This document shows, one piece after another, positions 58,578-64,000 of a stretch of DNA of 64,000 nucleotides. The stretch comes from Ensifer sp. IC4062 (GTDB lineage: Bacteria > Pseudomonadota > Alphaproteobacteria > Rhizobiales > Rhizobiaceae). Position numbers and translations under genes: made by a program. The stretch lies in the NCBI RefSeq assembly GCF_020193575.1, contig NZ_JADYVD010000002.1:186001-250000 (forward strand), given 5' to 3'. Below the pieces are notes generated by a model that saw only the letters and a list, made by a program, of their open reading frames with translations, had not been told where the DNA came from and did not search any database. Positions within the stretch are counted from its first letter, which is position 1, and each line of letters opens with the position of its first letter.

Positions 58578-58949
58578 ATGCCCAAACAGGTAATGATTGT
58601 TGAGGACAACGAGCTGAATATGAAGCTCTTCCGCGACCTGATTGAGGCTTCTGGCTATCAGACGATACAGACGCGGAACGGCATGGAGGCGCTCGAGCTT
58701 GCGCGCAAACACCGGCCCGATCTGATCCTGATGGACATCCAGTTGCCCGAGGTTTCCGGTTTGGAAGTCACGAAGTGGCTCAAGGAAGACGATGAACTGC
58801 ACGTCATTCCGGTTATTGCCGTAACCGCATTCGCCATGAAGGGCGACGAGGAGCGTATTCGACAGGGTGGTTGCGAAGCCTATGTCTCCAAACCGATTTC
58901 GGTTCCGAAATTCATTGAAACAATCAAGACCTATCTGGGCGATGCCTGA
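58578..58949 (+). CDS. divK: Single-domain response regulator DivK
   Basis: A 123-residue receiver domain. Asp53 in [13 protein letters not shown] is the phosphorylation site, with Asp9/Asp10-type acids in [13 protein letters not shown], Thr in [11 protein letters not shown] and Lys in AYVSKPISV. The sequence and the adjacent pleD identify the essential cell-cycle regulator DivK, which is controlled by the kinases DivJ and PleC and tunes CtrA through CckA. The ATG at 58578 has AAGG 7 nt upstream; the ATG context fits family length. pleD follows 17 bp later. Confidence 0.95.
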   Translation: MPKQVMIVEDNELNMKLFRDLIEASGYQTIQTRNGMEALELARKHRPDLILMDIQLPEVSGLEVTKWLKEDDELHVIPVIAVTAFAMKGDEERIRQGGCEAYVSKPISVPKFIETIKTYLGDA

Positions 58950-58966
58950 GCGACGGGAAACTTGAG

Positions 58967-60334
58967 ATGACAGCACGTATCCTCGTCGTCGATGACGTAC
59001 CAGCCAATGTGAAGCTCCTCGAGGCGCGGCTGGTGGCTGAGTATTTCGACGTCTTGACGGCCGAGGACGGGCAATCTGCCTTGGCGATCTGCGAAAAGAC
59101 GTCCGTAGACCTCGTGCTGCTCGATATCATGATGCCGGGCATGGATGGGTTCGAGGTTTGCGAGAGGCTGAAGGCGAACAGCCGAACCGCGCATATTCCG
59201 GTGGTGATGGTGACGGCGCTCGATCAGCCGTCCGATCGGGTGCGCGGACTGAAGGCCGGTGCCGATGACTTCCTCACCAAACCGGTCAACGATCTGCAAC
59301 TGATGTCGCGCGTGAAAAGCTTGGTGCGGTTGAAGAACGTCAGCGACGAATTGCGCCTTCGCGCGCAAACGGCACACACGATCGGCCTGCAGGACCTTGC
59401 CCGCCCGGATCGTCCGGATGAGCCGGGGAACATCTTGCTTGTCGACGCACGAGCATCATCCCAGGAGCGGCTTCTGCGTGCTCTGAAACCGATCGCTGAC
59501 GTCTCGGTTATATCGGATCCCCAGGCTGCCTTGTTCGAGGCGGCCGAAAGCAATTTCGACCTCGTCATCGTCAACGCAAACTTTGACGAATACGATCCAC
59601 TCCGTTTGTGCTCGCAGTTGCGCTCCCTGGAGCGCACACGCTTCATACCGATCCTGCTGGTAACGGAGCAGGGGCGTGATGAGTTGATCGTTCGGGCGCT
59701 CGAACTTGGGGTCACAGACTATGTCATGCGCCCAGTCGATCCCAATGAACTCGTGGCCCGCTCGCTGACGCAGATCCGCCGCAAGCATTGCAATGACCGG
59801 CTGCGCGCGAGCGTCCAGCAGACAATCGAGCTGGCGATCACGGATGATCTCACGGGCCTGCACAATCGGCGTTACCTGGACAATCATCTGAAGCTGCTGA
59901 TGGACCGCGCCGTTGCTCGCGGGCGGCCGTTGTCCATCTGCATTACCGATATCGACCGCTTCAAACACATCAACGATACCTACGGCCATGACGCGGGCGA
60001 CGACGTGTTGCGCGAGTTTGCCAACCGCGTGCGCGCGACTGTTCGGGGTGCGGATCTCGCGTGCCGGTTTGGTGGCGAGGAATTCGTGATCGTCATGCCG
60101 GACACCACCCCCGAAATGGCGGCAATCGTCGCCGAACGCCTTCGTCTGACGGTTGAGAGCCGAGCCTTCGTCATTCCCCAGGCCGATACGGTTCATTCCG
60201 TCACGGCCTCCCTCGGCATCTCCAGCCTGAGAGCGGAGGGCGACACTCCGGAAGCGTTGTTGAAGCGCGCCGATATGGCGCTCTATCAGGCCAAAAACAA
60301 CGGGCGCAACAGGGTGGTGGCAGCGGCCGCCTAA
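58967..60334 (+). CDS. pleD: Diguanylate cyclase response regulator PleD
   Basis: A 455-residue protein with two receiver domains (about 4-118 and 150-270) and a C-terminal GGDEF domain (about 285-450). Phosphorylation is at Asp53 in VLLDIMMPGMDG. The active site is FGGEEF (369-373) and the inhibitory I-site is RGAD (360-363), exactly five residues before it. It makes cyclic di-GMP in response to DivJ/PleC-type signalling. Second-receiver acids are degenerate (IVNANFDEYDPL), as in Caulobacter PleD, where it serves dimerisation. Confidence 0.95.
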   Translation: MTARILVVDDVPANVKLLEARLVAEYFDVLTAEDGQSALAICEKTSVDLVLLDIMMPGMDGFEVCERLKANSRTAHIPVVMVTALDQPSDRVRGLKAGADDFLTKPVNDLQLMSRVKSLVRLKNVSDELRLRAQTAHTIGLQDLARPDRPDEPGNILLVDARASSQERLLRALKPIADVSVISDPQAALFEAAESNFDLVIVNANFDEYDPLRLCSQLRSLERTRFIPILLVTEQGRDELIVRALELGVTDYVMRPVDPNELVARSLTQIRRKHCNDRLRASVQQTIELAITDDLTGLHNRRYLDNHLKLLMDRAVARGRPLSICITDIDRFKHINDTYGHDAGDDVLREFANRVRATVRGADLACRFGGEEFVIVMPDTTPEMAAIVAERLRLTVESRAFVIPQADTVHSVTASLGISSLRAEGDTPEALLKRADMALYQAKNNGRNRVVAAAA

Positions 60335-60506
60335 CCTTGGGAGCAGCAAGTAATGCGGTCACTCGACCGCGATTAGAATGCTCTTTTCAGGCTCTTGTTA
60401 AGTTTCTTTAAAGTTGTATTCTCCGCTGCGTCGCTGGTGCTGGGGCAAAGCATTTCCATGAGCGGCAGATTCGGCATTGTCCGAATATGAGACAGAATTA
60501 ACCAAA

Positions 60507-60554
60507 CGCCGAGCAACCTTGCTTCGGCGATTAAGAATTCGTTGATTTTTTTTT
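60507..60554 (+). terminator. Possible pleD terminator
   Basis: CGCCGAGCAA-CC-TTGC-T-TCGGCG (60507-60529) is a stable hairpin. It is followed 16 nt later by nine T (60546-60554) rather than immediately, so termination may be imperfect. The pleD stop is about 170 bp upstream, with no supportable gene between. Confidence 0.45.
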
Positions 60555-60556
60555 AT

Positions 60557-60750
60557 TTTCAGGCAATGCTGAAACGTATGGAAGCGTGACTTCCATCACC
60601 AATCGGTTACCCCATGATGCTCAGGTCCGCCGCATCTCCTGGGTCGTGGGGCCGGTCGGCTGGTTTTCGATGTTTGCGGATTCCTCGTGCCGCAGTCGGA
60701 GGCCAGCCGACCCCCTTTCAAAGCGCCGCTTCGCAAGAGGCGGCGTTTTT
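60557..60750 (+). ncRNA. Candidate structured small RNA between pleD and rpmG
   Basis: The segment carries a run of good stems: TTTCAG/CTGAAA (60557-60574), ATGGAAG/CTTCCAT (60578-60596), and a 10-bp perfect stem GGTCGGCTGG/CCAGCCGACC (60654-60663, 60703-60712) enclosing TGCGG/CCGCA (60675-60679, 60690-60694). It ends with a textbook terminator, CGCCGC ... GCGGCG then TTTTT (60724-60750). No coding frame here has a ribosome site. The terminator faces the plus strand, whereas rpmG downstream is on the minus strand, so it ends something else. The 5' end and promoter are not defined. Confidence 0.6.
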
Positions 60751-60886
60751 CGTTCCGGTTCAGCTAGATAGAGCTGTTCGGCGTCGAGAAGGCGCACCAT
60801 GGAAACGGTCGCCGAAGGTAACACGGCCAAAGAGAAAGCGCCGAACCTCGCGGCCCGGCGCCTCAAAACAGACTGGAACGCTGATC

Positions 60887-61054
60887 TTACTTGATCTTCG
60901 TTTCCTTGAACTCGACGTGCTTCTTCACGACCGGGTCGTATTTGGTCTTCGTCATCTTTTCCGTCATCGTACGGCTGTTCTTGGTCGTGACGTAGAAGAA
61001 ACCCGTGTCGGCTGTCGACAGCAGCTTGATCTTGATCGTGGTAGCTTTCGCCAT
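60887..61054 (-). CDS. rpmG: 50S ribosomal protein L33
   Basis: A 55-residue protein starting [20 protein letters not shown] and ending with a basic [15 protein letters not shown] tail. This is the non-zinc form of L33, lacking the Cys pairs. It binds near the E site of the large ribosomal subunit. It is too short to be listed by many gene callers. GGCAGGA-type purines precede the ATG at 61054. A candidate promoter lies at 61124-61151. Confidence 0.95.
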   Translation of the reverse strand: MAKATTIKIKLLSTADTGFFYVTTKNSRTMTEKMTKTKYDPVVKKHVEFKETKIK

Positions 61055-61123
61055 GGTCGTCCTGCCTTTATAAAAATGAAAGCCGTGGACAACCGGTTGC
61101 GGGCCACGGACAAGGTTGGCGCG

Positions 61124-61151
61124 AAACTACAAATCGCGACCGAAAAGTCAA
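61124..61151 (-). promoter_or_regulatory. Candidate promoter for rpmG
   Basis: On the minus strand TTGACT (61151-61146), 16 bp, TAGTTT (61129-61124). It overlaps the last codons of the MFS gene and lies 70 bp before rpmG, which would let the ribosomal gene be expressed independently of the transporter. Confidence 0.55.
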
Positions 61152-62332
61152 GGCCGTTTTGGATTCAAAACGATCCGAACCACCGAAAGCGCAACATAAA
61201 GCCCGAAGAAGGCTGCGATCGCCCAGGCGAAGCCGTTGTTGCCGGTAACGTCCATTGCGGCCCCTATCACCTGCGGGCCGGCAACGGTGCCGACGGCGTA
61301 GGAGAAGACAAACGCCGCATTGGCTGCAGCGAGGTCGGCGCCCTGAAGCCGAGAGCCCAGGTGGCTGAGGCCGACTGTGTAGAGGCCGGAAACGCATCCG
61401 CCCCAGAACAGTAGCACAAGCGCCATCAGGATCCAGCTTTCGACCAGCATCGGGAGACAGAGGGCGCCGATGAGGCCGATCACCGTCATCGCGGAGAGGA
61501 GCGTGCGGCGATCCTTCACGCGGTCGGACAGCATGCCCAGCGGAATCTGGAAGATGAAGTTCCCGATTCCCATAACCGTCAGCAGCAGCGCTGCTTGCGA
61601 TTCGGTAAAACCTGCCCGCGTGCCGAAAATCGGGAACAACGAGAGACCGCCCGATTCGACTGCGCCAAAAATGAACACCGCGGCCGTCGCCGTGGGAACG
61701 AGGAATACATAGCGCATGAAATGGCGCTCGGGTTTTTCGTCGAGGACGGGGCTTTCGTTGCGCGCCAGAAAGATCGGTATCGCGGCGAGCAGGATCACGC
61801 CAGCGCCAACGGCGAAGGGCAATATCCCCTCGCTGCCGAGGATCGAAAAGAGCAGGGGACCGCTCGCAAAACCGAGCGAAAGCACGGTACCATAGATACC
61901 GAGCACGAAACCGCGCCGGTTGGGCGGCGCCGTGGCATTGATCCAGAACTCCGAGAGGATGAAAAGCACGGTAATCGCGCCGTGGAAGACGACACGCAAG
62001 GGAAACCACAGCCAGAAGTTCGTGATGTAGTAAAAGCCGAGCGCGCTCACCGCCGCAAACAGGATCGCCAGGAGCATCGTCGGCGCGACACCGTGACGGT
62101 GCGCGAACTTCGTCGTGAACGGTGCTGCCGCCATGGACGCCAGGCCGGCCATTGCCGAGTTGAACCCGATCAGCGTCGAGGGGATGCCGCGCTTCTCCAT
62201 GATGATGCTGAGCAGAGGGAGCCCCAGGCCGATGGCAATGCCGACCGCCGTAATTGCAGCTACGGCCGCAAACAGCGAAAGCCAGTGAATTTCGTCAACC
62301 GGTGCAGGCGTACCGGACGGCGGCTTTGACAT
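61148..62332 (-). CDS. Major facilitator superfamily transporter
   Basis: A 394-residue inner-membrane protein with about 12 helices. GIAIGLGLPLLSIIMEKRG near the N-terminus, the intracellular loop after helix 2-3, and QIPLGMLSDRVKDRRTLL between helices 8 and 9 are typical of the YcaD/sugar-efflux-like MFS group. It probably exports a small molecule; the substrate is unknown. The ATG at 62332 has AAGGG upstream; a longer frame to 62407 overlaps the Nudix gene. It follows the Nudix gene by 13 bp. Confidence 0.88.
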   Translation of the reverse strand: MSKPPSGTPAPVDEIHWLSLFAAVAAITAVGIAIGLGLPLLSIIMEKRGIPSTLIGFNSAMAGLASMAAAPFTTKFAHRHGVAPTMLLAILFAAVSALGFYYITNFWLWFPLRVVFHGAITVLFILSEFWINATAPPNRRGFVLGIYGTVLSLGFASGPLLFSILGSEGILPFAVGAGVILLAAIPIFLARNESPVLDEKPERHFMRYVFLVPTATAAVFIFGAVESGGLSLFPIFGTRAGFTESQAALLLTVMGIGNFIFQIPLGMLSDRVKDRRTLLSAMTVIGLIGALCLPMLVESWILMALVLLFWGGCVSGLYTVGLSHLGSRLQGADLAAANAAFVFSYAVGTVAGPQVIGAAMDVTGNNGFAWAIAAFFGLYVALSVVRIVLNPKRP

Positions 62333-62345
62333 TCGAAAAGAACCC

Positions 62346-63062
62346 TTAGAGAAGCGTACGGAGAAAGCGCCCACGGCGCATGAAGTAAAACGGCACTGAT
62401 CTTTCACGAGGTAGGGAGGGATCCGATTCGAGGCTGCTCCTCAGGTCCGCAAGGATCGTGGCGGTGATCTCCGGTATCCGGAGGGGCGGGAGGTCGTTCA
62501 CATCGATCCACTGCAAATCCTGAAGCTCCCGGCTTTCCAGAATCAGCGAAGCGTCGATTTCAGCCTCATCCGCGAAAACCGCGAAGAAACGTGTGTCGAA
62601 CCGCCTCGAGTGTCCCGGAGGAGTGATGGCCCGAGCGATATAGCGTAAGTTTGCAAGATCGGGAAGGAAGGGAAGTCCGGCACTCGGCTCGAGGTTTGGC
62701 TTGCCGACGCGGACGCCGGCCTCTTCGTAAAGCTCCCTCACGGCGGCCAGAGCGAGCGCCCGCGCTCGAACCTCGGTCAGCGGTCGCCCTTCGATCGACT
62801 TCAGCGATTGCAGAACGACCGGGTGGAGATCGCCCGCAAAAGCCAGCCGATGGTCCCAGGGATCGCGGCGGCCGCCAGGAAAGACATAGACGTCCGGCAT
62901 GAAGGCATGGGCGCTGTGGCGTTTTCCCATGAGCACGCGAACGCACGCGCCTGACCGGTCTAGCACCATGATGGAAGCGGCGTCCCGCGGTCTCACCGTT
63001 CGGCCACGCGGGGATTCGGATTGCGGCGAAGCTGCGCTGCCGCTAAGTCGCTCCGACGTCAT
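62346..63062 (-). CDS. Nudix hydrolase
   Basis: A 238-residue Nudix protein. PDVYVFPGGRRDPWD precedes the box, and AVRELYEEAGVRVG supplies the R-E-x-x-E-E-x-G core with the metal-binding glutamates. The glycine that opens the Nudix box is displaced by an insertion (about 40 residues between FPGG and REL), as in NUDT19-like or CoA-type Nudix proteins. It hydrolyses a nucleoside-diphosphate-linked substrate; CoA derivatives are one possibility. Its ATG overlaps the stop of the DUF983 gene (ATGA), so the two are translationally coupled. Confidence 0.85.
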   Translation of the reverse strand: MTSERLSGSAASPQSESPRGRTVRPRDAASIMVLDRSGACVRVLMGKRHSAHAFMPDVYVFPGGRRDPWDHRLAFAGDLHPVVLQSLKSIEGRPLTEVRARALALAAVRELYEEAGVRVGKPNLEPSAGLPFLPDLANLRYIARAITPPGHSRRFDTRFFAVFADEAEIDASLILESRELQDLQWIDVNDLPPLRIPEITATILADLRSSLESDPSLPRERSVPFYFMRRGRFLRTLL

Positions 63063-63514
63063 GCCGAGGCGTCTCGCGGCGGAAGGATGTCTTCCGGAGC
63101 ATCCTCCTTGCCGCCGAAACCGTGCATCCTGAGAGCCCATTGCAGTCCGATGACGGCACCCTTCACCGGTTGCAGCAGCGCAACGGAACTGGCGAGTGTG
63201 ACCGGTGCCCATATCGCCAGATGCTGCCAGGTCGAAAGCGGGAGCACGAGGTCGGTCATCATGTAGCCCGCAAGCACGGCATGGCCGACAACCGTGACGA
63301 CGATATAGGGCGGGAAGTCATCGGCGCGATGATGGTCCATCCGCTCGCCGCACGCACCACAGGCATTGACAGACTTGATGAAGGCCCGGAAGAGGCGTGC
63401 ATCCCCACAGGCGGGGCACCGGCCGAGCAGGCCGCGCTTGATCGAGCGCATGACGGGACGGTCCTCGTGCTTCATTCCCCCGAGATGGAGCTCTTCGGTG
63501 GCCGCTGTCTTCAT
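63059..63514 (-). CDS. DUF983-family zinc-ribbon membrane protein
   Basis: A 151-residue protein. RSIKRGLLGRCPACGDARLF and NACGACGERMDHHRADDFPP are the family signature: two CxxC pairs that form a zinc ribbon, followed by two membrane helices (VVTVVGHAVLAGYMM and AIWAPVTLASSVALL). The function is unknown. The ATG at 63514 has AGGA at 7-nt spacing; an ATG at 63529 is an alternative. It sits between rnr and the Nudix gene on one strand, so it is probably co-transcribed with both. Confidence 0.85.
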   Translation of the reverse strand: MKTAATEELHLGGMKHEDRPVMRSIKRGLLGRCPACGDARLFRAFIKSVNACGACGERMDHHRADDFPPYIVVTVVGHAVLAGYMMTDLVLPLSTWQHLAIWAPVTLASSVALLQPVKGAVIGLQWALRMHGFGGKEDAPEDILPPRDASA

Positions 63515-63555
63515 ACCGATATCCTTCATGTCCGACGCAGCAGTCCTGTCGTCTG

Positions 63556-64000
63556 CTAGCGCCTGCCTCGCGGTGCCCGCGTTCCCGGTCGCTTGCGTGC
63601 GCCCGTTCGGTCGCGGCGGCCAGCCTTGTGAAAGGAGCGGGTTGCGGTCGGCATCTTTCGCCCTTCGCTCAACATCTCGAAGCGGAGCGCACCGGCAAGC
63701 GGCACGGCCTCTTCCAGCTTGACGCGCACCGGATCTCCGAGACGATAGCCGAGCCCGGATTTTTCACCGGACAGGGCCTGATGGGCCTCATCATAGATGT
63801 AATAGTCGCGTCCGAGCGTAGATATAGGGATAAAGCCGTCGGCGCCATAGGCGGGAAGAGTGACAAAAAGTCCCGACTTAGTGACGCCCGAGACGCGCCC
63901 GTCGAATTCCTCGCCGATGCGTCCGTTCAGGTGGTGGGCGATCAACCGGTCGATCGTATCGCGCTCGGCCGCCATCGCGCGCCGCTCAAAGGTGGAAATC
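63556..64000 (-). CDS. rnr: Ribonuclease R, C-terminal fragment (cut by window edge)
   Basis: The last 148 or so codons are in the window. They read ISTFERRAMAAERDTIDRLI, the end of the RNB catalytic domain, then an S1 domain (FDGRVSGVTKSGLFVTLPAY ... GFIPISTLGRDYYIYDEAHQ). A basic tail (KAGRRDRTGARKRPGTRAPR) closes the protein. RNase R degrades structured RNA 3' to 5'. The rest of the gene lies to the right of the window. It is followed by the DUF983 gene 41 bp downstream. Confidence 0.9.
   Translation of the reverse strand, partial: ISTFERRAMAAERDTIDRLIAHHLNGRIGEEFDGRVSGVTKSGLFVTLPAYGADGFIPISTLGRDYYIYDEAHQALSGEKSGLGYRLGDPVRVKLEEAVPLAGALRFEMLSEGRKMPTATRSFHKAGRRDRTGARKRPGTRAPRGRR

Noticed and set aside
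60398..60411. TTAA-N6-TTAA as a CtrA site after pleD
   Set aside because: The CtrA consensus needs 7 bp between half-sites, and no gene starts downstream on either strand at a suitable distance.

Overview
The window looks like a chromosomal segment from a Sinorhizobium/Ensifer-type alphaproteobacterium (Rhizobiales). This rests on gene content and order: clpP-clpX-lon-hup, then a 14-gene nuo operon with accessory genes, then birA, RNase J, mce, proS, lolCD and dnaE, then divK-pleD-rpmG. It also rests on high GC, GAAC-N7-GAAC (alphaproteobacterial LexA) boxes and two families of short intergenic palindromic repeats. The genus is an inference from these signals, not from a database search. I see no phage, insertion sequence, integron or CRISPR array, and no clear pseudogene.

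Layout. 1-10.2 kb: the start of rplM (cut by the edge), then small metabolic genes: a hotdog thioesterase, an enoyl-CoA hydratase, an EamA transporter, a CoA-binding protein, a PLP enzyme of the O-acetylhomoserine sulfhydrylase family, a cupin, a beta-helix lipoprotein, a cytochrome P450, and an EEP/phospholipase-D pair. 10.4-16 kb: proteostasis and nucleoid genes clpP, clpX, lon and hup, with heat-shock-like promoters before clpP and lon. 16-24.7 kb: a secreted phytase-like protein, a MarR regulator, an SbcD/YhaN-like nuclease-ATPase pair and a cupin. 24.7-25.4 kb: tRNA-Val(TAC) on the minus strand and two identical tRNA-Asp(GTC) genes.

25.7-41.8 kb: NADH:quinone oxidoreductase (complex I), nuoA to nuoN, in one direction with gaps or overlaps of mostly less than 150 bp. 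Two extra genes are embedded: a small secreted protein between nuoD and nuoE, and a helix-hairpin-helix-like protein between nuoF and nuoG. The C-terminal domain of the latter is also fused to NuoE. The same strand continues through birA, rnj, mce, a DUF1467 gene, proS and a LolCD-type transporter.

49.4-56.8 kb: a cluster with an SOS signature. Three perfect GAAC-N7-GAAC boxes lie before a DUF5680-like gene, before an unlisted 28-residue membrane microprotein, and directly before dinB (DNA polymerase IV). The replicative polymerase dnaE and an L,D-transpeptidase lie between. The microprotein resembles, in size, topology and control, the SOS-induced division inhibitor SidA of Caulobacter. It is the most interesting item in the window.

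56.8-64 kb: a GNAT acetyltransferase, a HAD-like protein, a DUF3572 protein, the cell-cycle regulators divK and pleD, a probable structured non-coding RNA before rpmG, an MFS transporter, a Nudix hydrolase, a DUF983 protein and the 3' end of rnr (cut by the edge).
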